From positions 124,001-188,000 of the forward strand of contig NAJO01000058.1 in assembly GCA_002077065.1 (NCBI GenBank): a DNA stretch of 64,000 bases. The letters are read 5' to 3'. Made by a program: the position numbers and the translations under genes. How positions within the stretch are numbered: the first letter of the stretch is position 1; every line of letters starts with the position of its first letter. The notes below the pieces were generated by a model. That model saw nothing but the letters and a program-made list of their open reading frames with translations, did no database searches and was not told where the DNA came from. The DNA comes from Cryoendolithus antarcticus (taxonomy: Eukaryota; Ascomycota; Dothideomycetes; Cladosporiales; Cladosporiaceae). Positions 1 to 12,296 of the stretch are shown here, piece after piece.

Positions 1-1976
1 AGCGCCCTAAGACCCAAGCACGCCGCCTGTCGTCACCATAAGGGTAAGCGCGTGTTTCGACACACGAATTATTGATCTACATGTGGCGCTTGCGTTTCGT
101 GCATCGCGGCGCCGCACGGACGGCACTTCTGATCTGCAAGTGGATCGATCATCAATGTGACCCAGCGTCTCTGGTATCAGTACACAGGACGATGTGACGG
201 CAACGGGTGCAAGACCTGAGGTCTAAACTTACACTACAGTGACTGATAACGCCGACAGCATGGGAACCTGGTCAGTGGAGTGCACCCATGAAGTCACAAC
301 CCCTCGACACAAGAGCGTTAAGCGGTGCAAAGATATGGTTCTCCTACACTTGCAACAGTGGTCGCGGTACATCATGGCTCGTGATCACTTGCGCGGACGC
401 CATGCAGTTTTTCTACACTCCGTGAGGAATCGCATCCATTTTGACCCACGTCCAGATGACGAGGCCCTTTGCCATCGGCAATACCAAGCTTCGGATCTTT
501 GCGCAGCGCCGGTAGCCGGGTTCACCTGCGTGCGGGACGCAGGCCGGCACGATGTCAGGGCAAGGTTCCTGAACCTAATCCGGAGACTAACGAAACCAAC
601 TAGAACGTTGCCTGTGGCGTCAACAGCACTCGGTATGCTATGTCTTGTTCTATCGTCGCGCGAGGCAGCCGCAACAGCAAGAAGCGGTTGTTCAGAGCGG
701 TTACTCCTGGGATTACGCGCGACCAGATGTTGCAGACATACAGGTAGATTATCATCAGCCTCGTCAAGGGAAGACTCGAGGGTTTCGAGTCGTGCGGGTT
801 ACCCTTGTGACAATGTCACAGCGGCTGGTGCCTCGATGCATCGCTCGTGGCACGCGGGACAATGCTGGGGTTGCGTTCCCTTTACCGCGCCTACAGTGCT
901 CGTGACGATCGGTGTTCAGTCCGGCATTTGCAGAGATGAGCTTGCTCGAGCAGCGTTGAGGTGATACAACAAGAAATCTCGGTTCGGGAAATGATCATGA
1001 ATATTATTGTACTGACGGGATTCCACGTACACGAGGCTAGCACGTTCAGCGGGGACTCGGGAGCTCATACCCATCGACATCTCGATCGCCCGGATGTGAA
1101 CCAGTCCAAACTGCAAGACCCGGAAATGGCATAGTGCCTCCTGGTTATGCGAAAGTTTTCGGTAAGAGCCTGAGGGATGCATGTAGAAACATGGTGAGCC
1201 GTTACCTAGGACGTAAGACACCCCGGCGGCATGCAACGCTGCGCGCCACATGCACAGCCTGGCAAGCAATCTCCAGCATAGTCCCATGTAAAGCGCGGCC
1301 CGCTGGATCTAGCACAAATCGCATCGCGCCGGAGCGCTCATCTGTATCCCCCCAATCTTTCCGCGGCATTGTTGGTCCCCTGCTCACGCTGACCCCATGT
1401 CGATCATCGTACACAGAGTTTGTGCTCCTTTCTATTACGTTCACTGTGCAGTACGAAGCTGCCGCGGTACTACAAATTCGAGCACAGGAGTTTGCACGCT
1501 CTTCCTGCGACAACAGCTCACCTGCATGAGCTCGGCATTGCCTACGAATCATGCCGCAGTCGTCCCACTCGCCGTTCTCGTTTCAACTGTCGCGTCCAGG
1601 CTGAACAGACTCCACCCCAAAAACGCCATTTTCTCATAGCGCACGATCAGTCAGCGGCGTTCCTTTGCACCGCAACGACTTCGGAAGGTTATCAGCTGTG
1701 GCTACGTCTTTTCGATCCCGACATGCGCTTTCGAGGACCCTCAACGATACGTCGATCTCTGTCCTTGCTCTCTCCACCCTTGATTGTCAGCGTCTGGACA
1801 TCTGATCCTAACCTACATCGACCGCTGTTCTCGGGTCGGGGTCAACTCCTTCTGGCTTTTTGACAGCCCGTCCACCTGCCCTTAACCTGACCGCTGTTTC
1901 AATTTCTGAAGCTGTCCGATCGATATTTCGTGTCCCTTGCTCCCTGGACTACCTAGGATCACTCACCTCTATCACC
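1..1976. other. Gene-free left flank and homeobox upstream region
   Basis: I see no convincing gene. Open frames here are Arg/Ser/Cys-rich, lack family motifs and overlap one another on both strands. From about 1550 to 1976 the plus strand is rich in C and T, as expected for the promoter and 5' leader of the homeobox gene that starts at 1977. No tRNA or transposon ends were recognised. Confidence 0.5.
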
Positions 1977-3473
1977 ATGGCAGATCTTGGGAAGTGCAAC
2001 GGCTACCAGAACCTACATAGCCTCTACTCTCATAGGCGCAATGACAGTCGCGCGTCCACCCCGTGCATGCCGACGCCAGAAACGTCGCAAAGCAGCGACA
2101 CCTCCATGGACGAACACTTCGCCAGACCACTGGCGAGTAGAGGAGCATCTATTCGTGCTTTGCTCTCCGATGAAGCCTGCGAGCCTACTGTCGCTTGCAA
2201 CCGCAGCGACGACAACCTCTCTGCGCGCATGATCACTCGACCCAAGGGGAGCGCACGCTATGCCCCCTGTTCACCGCCGTATCGATCTGGCAGTGAGCTG
2301 CGACCGTCACTGCCGCCTCTGAAGACAGTCAGTTACTATGCATCGGAATCTCCCCCGACGACGAGTTTGTCTGACCTTGTATAGATCTTGGCAGTGCCAT
2401 TGTCCTCGCCTCCGACGACGCCACGGCTGTACGACGCGGCCTTTCCGCTCGCCGCTCGCGAGCCGTCGTATGTCGCAACTACGTTCAAACCACCCGCTTT
2501 CTACCCGAACAAGAAGCCCAGGACGACGCTGAGTCCCCGTCATTCACCAAGCTTCGCTCCTGAGGGCATGAGTATCTCCTCAGACAGGTCAGCGACCGCA
2601 CGAGTGGACTATTCTGCTCGCTTCTCGCGTCCTAGCATGACAATGGACACCGAGTACTTCAAATCCCCTGATGTGTGGCCCGAGGGCGTTCAACCTTCTG
2701 CACGGGCGCGTCTCGACGAGTGGACCACTCGCTACGAGGCTCGCCAGGGGGAAGTTTTGTATCACGATCGACCTGGATCACCTCGGTCGCGACGGCAATC
2801 GACTATAAGTGACCTGAGACGCACTTCGGTCGACGTGCGATCGCCTGGCCAGGTTCATGGTCGCGAGCGAGTAGACGATCGCTCATTTCACAACGGACAC
2901 GAAGCTGGATATCTCCCACAAAACCGTCTTCGTGCGACACCGTACTTTCCAGGCCAGGATCGAGAACGCTACACCGCAGAATGCACTCAGAATCTGCCCA
3001 CAAGATCAGTGCTGCCCGGTAGGGAACACGATTCGCATATGGGATTGACAGGCAGAGCTGCAGATATCGTTGCTCCTGATCGACGAGCTGCCTTCTTCAT
3101 GCCCAGTCACTATGAATACCAGCAAGGCAAGACAAGGAAACGGAGTAACCTACCGAAGCAGTCAACAGAGATCATGAAATATTGGTTCGATCAGGTTCGT
3201 TCCGCAGCAGGGACGAGTACGTTATACGCGGTCGCTGATCGAATTGCAGAACATAGCGAACCCCTATCCAAGCGAAGAGCAGAAGCAGGTCTTTGCCAAC
3301 GTGTGTATATCGTGCCCATCTTCTACTAGAGTCTCATTGACAATGAATTGCAGGCGACTGGCATAAGCATGACGCAAGTGAGCAACTGGTTCATCAACCA
3401 TCGACGACGGTGTCCCGAGCTGCGCGACAAGCGAGACCGAAGTCGCGTAGGAGGAGGCGACCTAAGCGACTGA
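1977..3473 (+). CDS. TALE-class homeodomain transcription factor
   Basis: Predicted nuclear DNA-binding regulator of about 428 residues. Proposed exons are 1977-2292, 2395-3194, 3250-3300 and 3354-3473. The last two introns (3195-3249, 3301-3353) are secure because removing them rebuilds a complete homeodomain at residues about 353-404: K-R-S-N-L-P-K, then N-P-Y-P-S-E-E-Q-K, then the recognition helix V-S-N-W-F-I-N-H-R-R-R. The NPYP loop and WFIN are marks of the TALE/KN group. The first intron (2293-2394) is less sure: it has a GTGAGC donor, a CTGAC branch site and keeps phase, but the stretch it removes also reads plausibly as protein. The N-terminus is long, Ser/Pro-rich and probably disordered. 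The start at 1977 has a good context (CACCATGG). Fungal relatives control development and mating, but the exact orthologue is not identified. Confidence 0.85.
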
Positions 3474-5358
3474 AGGGAAGAACGATTGTTTGGAACACCT
3501 CACCGCACAATAGCACGGAATTACACGGCAAAGACACATCAATCAGCATGTCGATAATGATGTTTTACGCAAGTACTAATAATTTGCGCGAATGCGCATT
3601 TCGCTTCCTGACTTCACGAGCCATAGACTCAGTTCGTTGACTATGTTCGCAATCATCATTGTGGCTTTTCACAAGAGCACGCGTTGCGCGAGGTGCCTAT
3701 GGCGGTCGTCACGAATGCTATATTTGAAGCAGGGTCATCATGAAGGAGCTTTCTGGGACCATAAGTACACAGGCTACACTGTTGGAATTTCTGCAAGCAT
3801 GGTCGAATACATAATTCAGCGCCTGCTACACCTCGGTGGAGACGAGTACGAATAGTGCACAAGACTCTTCACGCGCTCTGGCTCTCTTCCAATTCAATTG
3901 TTGCTGTAGCACACCAAAGCTGCCAACGGTCATAGCGCTCGCAGACTAGCAGCAAGGGTATATCCTGACTGGAGCGGCCCCCAGCTGTCCCAAACGGGCA
4001 GCAACTCGCGCGGTACTAGACCCGGCGGTGAAGGAGGCTTGATGCAGGAACTCGCCAACCTGCATGCTCGTTCCAGCACTGCCAATGCAGCTCTCTCGAC
4101 AACACACAGTCAGGGGCGGATGTGTCAAAATCCGCTAGCGCCGCCGCACCAACACATCGCAAGACCCGTATCGGGCTACCTGGTTGCAACAATCGAGCAG
4201 TGGCTGAACTACATACGAAACATCAGACCGAGCTTCACGCCGCGTTGCCGCATACACTGATCAGTGAGAATCGGGAGGGACTGCCATCTGAAGCCATACG
4301 AAGATATCGCGGAACGAGATTGCAGATCATGCAATGGCTTTCTCCTAGTAGGTTTATTACACGGCTTGCGATCGCCAGAAGAATCGGCAGGCGCTTCACT
4401 CCCATATTCTCGCTCTGTGGCGTCTGGCGTCTGTCATAGCGCTGCCGCGTCAGCCGTGGCTGGCGTCGAGCGTGTGCCGACGATTTCGCAGATCAAACTA
4501 TAGGCGAGAGGCGACCACCGCGGCAACACGCTGACGAGACGTCGTGGGATCTTTTCCTCGACATAGGGAGCGTATTGTCAGATCAATTACCCGCGTGACC
4601 CTGTCAGCTTAGCATGGATTGTAGATGCCGGATTGATTGAGACAATGCCAGCAGCCCAGCCGCCCACGCGGCGTACAAGCAATTCACGTGCCCTGCGTAT
4701 TGTACATACGGTTTCGATCTCTCGCCTGTCGTGAGGTTTAGTGAAAATAAAGTTGTTGCCCGGCATCCGGGCAGGAGCCAGCCTCGGCGCGGGCGAACGC
4801 GGGCAAATGCGGGCACGAGCGGGTCGCTTGTTTTTGCATGTCGACGGAGAAATATGGAGAAACTTTAGCTGACAAGCCGTTGCGCCGTTGCAACTCTCGT
4901 GGAGGTCCCATTGCCGAGCGCTCTCGAGCCCATGCGTGTCACGTGGAGATGATCATCGATATTTCATTCGACCGACAGACTTTGGAGCATTGCGTCGTAT
5001 TCGGGCGATGTTCGGAGGGGGTCCATGGCTTCGATGATCATATGCGTCGATAGGGTCGATTAGCGAGATCCGCGACCGACAGTAGCGGCAGCGTCTTGCA
5101 AGAAAGTGATGGCGTTGCTCCAGACAAGATTAGTTACTTGGTCAACAAGGCACGACTATCACAGTAGGTAGGGTTATATTCGCAACCTCCTACTAAATCT
5201 CGACGAACTGCCGATTGAAGCGGGGTAGACAGTATGGCGAAGACCACCGCGACATTCCCCACCGGGCGATCATGGAGATGATGAAGTCCTCAGTATGAGG
5301 CCAACTACTATCGAATATCCTCCTCACAAGACAGTAGTGATTTGCCTGCCCGCCCAGC
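3474..5358. other. Intergenic region without recognised gene
   Basis: Nearly 1.9 kb follows the homeobox gene. Open frames are short and of unlikely composition, and no splice-joined reading looked like a protein family. It holds the homeobox 3' end, a short degenerate 10-bp repeat near 4.8 kb and the promoter of the hydrolase gene. Confidence 0.5.
4789..4828 (+). repeat. Four degenerate 10-bp tandem units
   Basis: Four adjacent decamers start with GCGGG: units at 4789-4798, 4799-4808, 4809-4818 and 4819-4828. The first six bases (GCGGGC, the last unit GCGGGT) are kept while the rest drifts. No function can be assigned. Confidence 0.6.
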
Positions 5359-6528
5359 ATGACATCCTCCGGCTTGGAGACTCACATCCACACTTCCTCC
5401 GTGAAAGGCCTTTCCAGCGTCACGACACTCATCGTAGGTGCAAAGGCAGCAGTGATAATCGATCCTCCCTTCCTAGTACCAGACGCCGAATCGGTTGTGC
5501 GATGGGTGAAGGAGAAGACGTCGAAGCCCGTGAAAGCGCTGTTCGTGACGCATCATCATCCAGTAAGTCGAAGAATAGATGTCCGCGAGCTGCTACAGCA
5601 GGATGGTTAATCGGACAAAGGATCATTTCTTCAGTGCCAACCCGATCCTTGACGCCTTTCCCGGCTCCAAACTATTCGCTGCACCTTACGGTACATTCCT
5701 GACTTTCTCCGACCCCTTTGTCGTGTACCAACCCATGGCTGGTGACATGTATTCTCATACTCCTCCCAGTCCTCGCAGGTATCAACCGCGAATACGACGA
5801 GAAAGTAAAGTTCTGGCCCACAGTCTTCGGCCGCGAGAACATCCCCGAAGTCCCCACGAAACCCACAGCCTTCGAGCACAGTCTCTTTGTCCTCGAAGGA
5901 AATGAGTCCTCACCTGTGATCCTGCTTGGACCACTGCAAGGAGATAGCGTCGATCATACGCTGTTCTGGCTGCCGAGCGAGAAAACGATTGTCTGTGGGG
6001 ATGCAGTATATGCGAGGAGTACTCACGTTTGGTAAGCAGCTTGCGAGTCTGAGTCAACGTGAGTCTAGTAGACTGACATTGGCTGCAGGGTCGAGGAGAT
6101 CGAGACGAAAGCTATTCTCGAGGCCTGGTACAAAACGCTCGACTTGATCGAAGCGCTAAAGCCGGAGAAAGTCATCGCTGGACATCTCGAGAGCGGTTGG
6201 GAACTCGATGCCGAAGCCGACTTGGCGCACAACCGGAAGTATCTCGATCTGTTCGCTGAGAAGATCACGTATGCGAAGAAGAAGCCGCAGGTCGACGAGT
6301 TGTTCCAGACGTTCAAAGCTGCGTTCCCAGAAGCCGATCAGAATCTGGACTTCTTCCTAGGCCATTTGAGCAATCAGTTCGGTGAGGGTGGAAAGGTGAA
6401 GTCATTTCCCGATATGTCCTTTGGATACGCAAACTGACTCGTACTGCTAGGTCTGGGAAGAGAATCGCCATCACAACGTGGGTGCGAGGACCAAGGAGCA
6501 GCTAGAAGCATACTACTTCCGTGTCTAA
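5359..6528 (+). CDS. Metallo-beta-lactamase-fold hydrolase
   Basis: Predicted 303-residue MBL-superfamily metallohydrolase. Five exons, 5359-5562, 5621-5690, 5779-6031, 6089-6395 and 6451-6528, join in phase. Splicing the first intron completes the zinc-binding HxHxDH motif (T-H-H-H-P-D-H, residues about 64-70), which the unspliced frame interrupts. Later zinc-ligand candidates are the Asp in C-G-D-A-V and the His in A-G-H-L-E-S. The C-terminus ends K-E-Q-L-E-A-Y-Y-F-R-V. No signal peptide or membrane segment is seen, so it is probably cytosolic. The substrate cannot be told from sequence; similar stand-alone fungal MBL proteins are uncharacterised hydrolases. It converges with the CTK2 cyclin gene, whose stop lies 66 bp away, so the 3' ends probably overlap. 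Confidence 0.88.
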
Positions 6529-6594
6529 GAAGCACTTTCGATCAGATAAATCGCCGCGTCCGCGTCCAAGTTTGCCCGCCACGCTTTGAAGCAC

Positions 6595-8109
6595 TCATCG
6601 CCGCTCATCTCGATACCGCCTGTCCTCCCGCGGTCGTCGCTCCTCACCATACCGCGTTTCGTCGTACCGCCTATCATCATACCTTCTCCGATCATCATCG
6701 TACCGTCTCCCGTGCCTATCGCGATGACCATCCCTGTCCCTCTCGCGGTCCCTCGGCCTCTGCCTGTCCCTGTCTCGCTCTCGTACTCTGTCAAGCTCCC
6801 GCCTCTCGTCGATCGCTCTGCGCTTCTCGGGCTCTTCGCGCTTTACTTCGGTGCGCCGATCGCGTGATGAAGCGCGTGATGAAGGCGGACCAGTCGATGG
6901 TGCTGGGCGCTCACTGCGAGGGATAGGCACTTCGATCTCTTCTTCGTACTCTTCCCACTCTTCCTTGAAGTGCGACTCGACTTGATCACGTTCGTTCTTT
7001 GCGAGCTGAGGGTTGAGCATAAAGCGAAGGGTACCGGTGCCGACAACCGGTGCATACTCCGGAGCAGAAGCAGGAATCTGTAGTGACTGCTGAGTCGACC
7101 CGGGCTGGGGTGGCGAGACAGGTGTAGGATGACCGTTTTGAACCTGTGAAGTGGGTGCTTGTGGCGTCGGCGCCATGCAATACCGTGGAATCGACTTGTC
7201 GTTGCATTCCTTGTTCAGTGCTAGACGGATTCGAAGGAAATCATCCAGGCTGTAGCGCGTGCCGAGGATTGATGAAGTTGTGTGCTGTATGTACAGGTCC
7301 AGAGAGTCGAGTTCCGTCTCCATGATCTCCGCGCGGGATGTCTGCCATGCTGGCATACTCACCTGCTGCAGTCTTTGGAGCACAGCTTCTTCAGCTGACA
7401 AACGTGCTGCAAGTTCGAGGGTGGCGAATGCCAGTGTAGAAGCAGTATGCTTCAGTGGAGCGAAAGTGCGATAGATGTCAGTCAACGCAGTCCAAGCCAG
7501 GTCATGCACTTTCTTTACATCCTCCCCCTTGCCAAGACTCCTTCCGATCTTTGAGAGCACCTGGTGTGGCGCACGACTCCGAAAGTCGAAGCTTCCAGCT
7601 TCTAGCACAAGTCGCTCCAGTCCGATCACGATACGACTCGGTTGCTCGAATATCGGATCGTCTGCTGGCAACTGCTCATGCGCAGCTGAGACCTTGAGGT
7701 TATAGCTCGCTGCCAGCACTTCACGACTCTTCTTGAGCGTGTCCTCCATCTTACAGGCCGTGAGCAGACTTGCAGCTGCTGCATCACTCCATAAGTAGCC
7801 ATCGCCAGTGGTAGTCCCCGGAGGGTGTGCCAGACGGAACTTGTGATAATACGTGCAAGCGGTGGTGTAGGTCCGGACAGGCAAGTGCAAGGCGCGACGG
7901 ACGACATCGATCCACTGCACCCCTTGGAGGCGCAGCGAGTCTTCCTTTGCCTCAGCCAGAGATCGTTCCTGAGCATCGCCTGTGGTTTGCGCCAATTGCT
8001 GCTCCACACCAGCTTGACTGACATACTGCGCCGATACTCTGATTGTACTGGGATGTGGACCGACTGGCGGCTTCGGCTCGCCGTTGCTCATCCTCTTTTG
8101 CGACACCAT
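6595..8109 (-). CDS. CTK2: Cyclin of the RNA polymerase II CTD kinase (CTK2-type)
   Basis: Predicted regulatory cyclin that pairs with a CTK1-type kinase to phosphorylate the RNA polymerase II C-terminal repeat. The 504-residue, intronless frame has V-G-P-H-P-S-T near the start and then the cyclin box, including E-A-K-E-D-S, L-R-L-Q-G-V-Q-W-I-D and A-L-H-L-P-V-R-T-Y, followed by A-C-K-M-E-D-T-L-K-K-S-R-E. I recognise these as the fungal CTK2 group. The last 90 or so residues are Arg/Asp-rich (RD, RRY and DDDRR runs) and resemble RS/RD tails of transcription and splicing proteins. I start at the ATG at 8109; the ATG at 8091 (M-S-N-G-E-P) is an alternative. Confidence 0.8.
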   Translation of the reverse strand: MVSQKRMSNGEPKPPVGPHPSTIRVSAQYVSQAGVEQQLAQTTGDAQERSLAEAKEDSLRLQGVQWIDVVRRALHLPVRTYTTACTYYHKFRLAHPPGTTTGDGYLWSDAAAASLLTACKMEDTLKKSREVLAASYNLKVSAAHEQLPADDPIFEQPSRIVIGLERLVLEAGSFDFRSRAPHQVLSKIGRSLGKGEDVKKVHDLAWTALTDIYRTFAPLKHTASTLAFATLELAARLSAEEAVLQRLQQVSMPAWQTSRAEIMETELDSLDLYIQHTTSSILGTRYSLDDFLRIRLALNKECNDKSIPRYCMAPTPQAPTSQVQNGHPTPVSPPQPGSTQQSLQIPASAPEYAPVVGTGTLRFMLNPQLAKNERDQVESHFKEEWEEYEEEIEVPIPRSERPAPSTGPPSSRASSRDRRTEVKREEPEKRRAIDERRELDRVRERDRDRQRPRDRERDRDGHRDRHGRRYDDDRRRYDDRRYDETRYGEERRPREDRRYRDERR

Positions 8110-9728
8110 GATCACTCGATGGACGCACGTAGTGAGATGATGGTGAAGTAGCGGACGGAGGGATCGTGTCCAGGTTGACGGGTCAGAAACGCGCCTGAGG
8201 CACTAAGGCGAATACGGCCGGCCCGAAGCTTAATCCGACGCCCTTGGACTTGACCGCACCATCTCTATCACGGCCTCGAACTCTTCACCCTCCATAACGC
8301 TGATGACATCGACTGCACGCGCGCCCTTGGCGAGGGCGCTATGTTGCCGTCAAAGTCTACGTCAAACGTGTGTGGCAGTGCGCTACCTGTACCCGTCCAG
8401 GCCTCAAGGCGTTTTTGCCTGATTGCCTTTACTAAGACATTCAGCTACCGAAGCCGGCCACGCTTCCTACAAGCACGCCTCGCTGTGCTTTTGACGATAT
8501 CGCAGTCGCAGTCGCGGTTTCGGACATCTAGGCAAATTTGGTTCGCCCTGTGAGGCCGGCCTTGCCCCTCGGCGATTTACAGTATCTGATGCTACGCCGG
8601 CCCGCATCACAAAGCCACCTGAACATGCCTCGTTGACTAACCTGAATCGCGTAGGACATTATGATGACACGCTCTGGGTCCCGCTTGAACATGGATGCTC
8701 CCTCCACAGCGGAAGTGAGAAACAGCTCGAAAGATGGCTCACCATGGCGTCTGTCTCCACGTGAGGCATGCCGAGGCCGCAAACTCCGTAACGGCAGGCC
8801 TCGAGCTCACGCGCGCCGTTCTCGCTGTGGTATCAAATTGGGTCTGCACTGCCCGTCTCGCTGATCGCAAGCGTAGATCCACGAACAGTACACGTCCGTC
8901 CTGAAGATCGATCTCGCCAGATCTTGCACGACCATGATCAGAGCGGACTCCCGCAACAGATCTACGATGCAGCAGGGTCGGTCGGAAGTCAGCGAATGAG
9001 TTTGCATTTCCCCGGACTGGGCCTTGCTGATGCTCCGTCGTCGTCACACCACCGGGCCCCGCATGCATGTAGAATGCCATGTGCAGCACGTGGGCGCCAC
9101 GCCCTTTTCTTAGATCGTCATATCGGAAGATGAAAGTCGGTGCAGCCACTCTACGTGACGTAGGCGGGTCACTCCGCCTTACTGATTGTCACACTCAAAC
9201 CCGGCGACTCCGAATGTGTTTCGTCCACAGATCCAGTCAGTTCGAATGAGATCATGACTCCCTCCACGACGTAGTCCCACAAAGTAGGGCTCTCGCCGAC
9301 ACTGCTCGGTTTCACCTCAGGCCTACCAGGCATGCCTCGATACCTGCATGCGGTAACATCGGTCACAAGTCTTTTGCTGCTCCACACGATCAGGTACCCT
9401 GGCGCAAATCATCACCACTGCCGGTCGATCTTACTCCCTGTCGCAAGCACTAAGTATAGGGCGACTGATTGTGAGTTCGTGGCGGGCTTGCGACAGGATG
9501 AGGATGCCCGAAGTTTGACACTGATGCTGTACTCGTGACTATCTGACTGTAGGCACAGCATTGCCCCCGTAGGGCTTTAATCACGCAAAGAGGCAAGCTC
9601 TGATGCCTTTCGTACGGTTGTCTGGTACAAGCCCTTAAAGAGATCGTCGTTCTCAGACTTGCATCCCTTGAGCACATCGGTTTCTCTTCTATCCTCAACC
9701 TATCACCGGCGCTCAGCAAGGTTACACC
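8110..9728. other. Intergenic region without recognised gene
   Basis: About 1.6 kb between the divergent CTK2 and small Cys-rich genes. Open frames on both strands are short, Arg/Ser/Cys-rich and lack family motifs. It must hold both promoters. No RNA gene or repeat was recognised. Confidence 0.45.
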
Positions 9729-10116
9729 ATGCCATCTGCGTACATTACTATCGAAATGCTGAGAGCGATGGCGTCTCGTCTCAAGGATCTCGAAGACGAC
9801 TGCGCAGATATCGACAACCGGACTGACCCGCGCGTTGCCGCGATCCGCCGCACTAGATATCAGCAAGCCCTTGATCAGTTCCGAGAAGCCCGGAGCCAGT
9901 ACAATGCGCAGATCGCAGCTCAGCAAGCCCCCTCTATGAGGGGCTGGTGGTAAGGGCTATCCTTCTCGCAACATCCAAAGCCATTGATGTGCATCTTGAC
10001 TGATACCCCATCACAGGGTCTGCTGCGGCTGCGGCGGAACCAACGGCCCCACTCTCACGCCTGAACGTTGCTCCGTTTGTGGGCATTTTAGGGACGCCCG
10101 CTGCCATACTTACTAG
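9729..10116 (+). CDS. Small Cys-rich protein with split zinc-ribbon-like tail
   Basis: A 106-residue protein from two exons, 9729-9949 and 10017-10116. The intron has a GTAAGG donor and a CACAG acceptor and joins in phase at a Trp codon. The N-terminal 70 residues are charged and helical (D-L-E-D-D-C-A-D-I-D, then Q-Q-A-L-D-Q-F-R-E-A). Exon 2 supplies the Cys-rich end: W-W-V-C-C-G-C-G-G-T-N, then R-C-S-V-C-G-H-F-R-D-A-R-C-H. This could bind zinc through C-x-C and C-x2-C-x-H pairs. Short fungal proteins with a similar W-C-C-x-C-G ... C-x2-C-x-H ending exist, but I know of no function. Without the second exon it would look like a spurious 74-residue frame. Confidence 0.75.
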
Positions 10117-10603
10117 CACGCATGGTCATGTTTGGGCTAGCATGATTGGGGGGCATTTAATGGCGTTTCGGAGGTGAGTACGCGGTGCTTGTTGGCAAAT
10201 TATCGGGTTGCGGGAGGGTGGTATGGGGCTCGGATTCTGGATGGTGCGTGGCGCTGATGGAATACTAAGACATGGGAAGCCGCTAGGCAGGGGAAGGTAT
10301 GGGCATGATGAATGAGAGGAGGGTGCTTTTGGACAGGTACGGCGTTGTTGGGTCGGGAGAGGACATTCGCTTGGATCGACATGAGCATGGCGTTGCGGTT
10401 ACTTGGGTGCGGATGTTTGAAACGATACCCCCCTGTCGCTATACTTGTATCTATGTTTGGCATTACGACCGCGGCTATGCAGTACTTCCCAAACCCGTCC
10501 ATAGCTTCAGCCCGTAGACTGGATGCAAGGCTACTTGCTAACCGCGTGCATTGCTTACGAAAACGCCAGAACTCCCTCGCTAAAATCGTCCAAGTTCGCC
10601 CAT
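10117..10603. other. Convergent intergenic region
   Basis: 3' flanks of the small Cys-rich gene and of PFA5. No gene, repeat or RNA is seen. Open frames here are shadows running into the PFA5 coding region. Confidence 0.5.
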
Positions 10604-12296
10604 TCACACCTCCCCAGCCCTCTCCTCAGCTCTACTCCTCTTCCTTCGCCTCCGCTCCTCCTTTTCCAACACCCACCCATCAGGCCGTTCCCCATTCTGC
10701 CACCCGTAATCCAGCTTCCTCTTCCTCCTCTTCTCCCTCTGTCTCTCTCCCCTCTCCCCTCCTCGCCCCTGCTCGCCACCTCTGCCTTCCTTCCCTCCAC
10801 CTCCTTGCACCAGCCCAGCCTCCTCCAAAAGCTGTTCGAATTCCCAGCCGAGTCCATAATCACTCACGCCGTTATCGTGACGACAGCAGGGCGAATGTTT
10901 CACTGGGAGTAGCCAGTCGTGAGGCGAAGATCCGAAGACAGAAGTGAAGTTCTGGTAAGCGCCGCGGTTCCAGGGGTTCAGACCTGGCGGTGTGCGCAAG
11001 ATGGCGAAGGTTCGAGGGTTTGCTGCTGCGGCAGGAAGGGGAGGCGCAGTAGTAAGAGGGATGGGAAACGTGATCGAGGAAGTCCAGACTTTGGGTGTCG
11101 AGGCTCGGCGTCGGCGATGTCGGCGGTGTGGAGACTGAGAATCATGAGGGGGCGATTGCGATGGTGAGGTGTCGTCGAGTTCGGGCTTTGATCGAGAACG
11201 TCGGCTGGAGAGTGGTCGCGGTCCAGCGAAGTAGGAGGCATGTGATGGATCGTCGATCTCGGATGTTAACGGGCGAGAGCTGTCGTTCGAGCGGCTTGGT
11301 GGGGTTGTTGAGGCTGTCGGAGGCGGATAAGCGAGGCTCGGCTGATCTTGGATCTCCGGCGGCAGCAGCACAGCAAGATACATAGTTCGCATCCCGGCAT
11401 CGATATTCTCGATCGTCGTAACTTCGTTGAGCGTCATCTGGAAGGACACGAGATTCAAGCCGAAGGTGAAGAAGCAGAAGAAGCCGGAGAGTCCGATGAC
11501 TACCACCCAGTGCACGTTTCCGATGCTGCTAGTGAGCCTCTCCGACTCGGCCACGAAGACAGCCATGCATGCCAAAGTATATGCCGTGAAGACTGTCGCG
11601 TAGAAATTGAACTGCACGAAGAACTTGAAGCTGTTCTCGCCAACACAGCCGCTAACCCAGGGACAGAAATGATCCATTTTCATGATGCAGCGGCCGATGT
11701 CAGAACTGTGATGGCTTCGATCGGGCTTCCAGTGGCGGCAGATCGGACACCAGAGTGGCAGGCCGTTCTGATCGCATACAAAGACGTCCTTCGTGTAGAA
11801 GTCCTCCATACCAGGTGGCGATGGCACTCGACCTTCCAGTATACCCACGAAGTCCAGATATCCAACCTCCTGCCCGGTCACAATCGTAGTGGGCGCACAC
11901 GATCTCCTGCTGACTGTCTCTTCGTGGACTCCAGAAGGCTTCTCAGCTGAATCATTCTGCCTCTCGATGAACCCAGGATTGAGCTGTACCACGAACAGCA
12001 GCCGGAAGTATGCGGCAGCCATTGGGAACATCAGCAGAAAGTACACTATTGGCAGCGCAATGCCCACGGCCACTCGCTGTGGCGCGCGACACTCCGGCGC
12101 AGGGTTGAGGAGGTAGTTGACTGCACCGCATTGTTAGCGCCGGCTTCACAAGCATTCCTTCTGCTCTGATCATACCGCATAATGGCCCAACGAACACATA
12201 AGACGCATATACCACCACCAGTATGAGGAATGGAGGTATTATCCTCGAGACAGCCTTGTTGGACTGCTGCCGCCGCCGCAGCTGCTTAGCATCCAT
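10604..12296 (-). CDS. PFA5: Palmitoyltransferase PFA5 (DHHC family)
   Basis: Predicted 545-residue integral membrane S-acyltransferase that palmitoylates cysteines of target proteins. Exon 1 is 12176-12296 and exon 2 is 10604-12120; the 55-bp intron joins V-G-P-L-C-V-N-Y-L-L in phase. Membrane segments lie near residues 18-40 and 58-80, with two more after the zinc/catalytic region. The Cys-rich domain reads W-C-P-I-C-R-H-W-K-P-D-R-S-H-H, then K-M-D-H-F-C-P-W-V. The catalytic tetrad is thus DHFC rather than DHHC; as I recall, filamentous-fungal Pfa5 proteins share this form. The long C-terminal tail is Ser/Pro/Arg-rich and ends in a run of Arg/Lys/Glu. Confidence 0.87.

Noticed and set aside
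239..964. 241-codon plus-strand frame near the left edge
   Set aside because: Arg/Ser/Cys-rich, no motif, no ATG context, and a second frame overlaps it; looks like chance in GC-rich DNA.
9450..9926. 158-codon minus-strand frame
   Set aside because: Lies opposite the spliced Cys-rich gene and has no protein-like blocks.
10604..12296. Loss of DHHC catalytic motif in PFA5
   Set aside because: The DHFC form appears to be normal for filamentous-fungal Pfa5, and all surrounding Cys/His are present.
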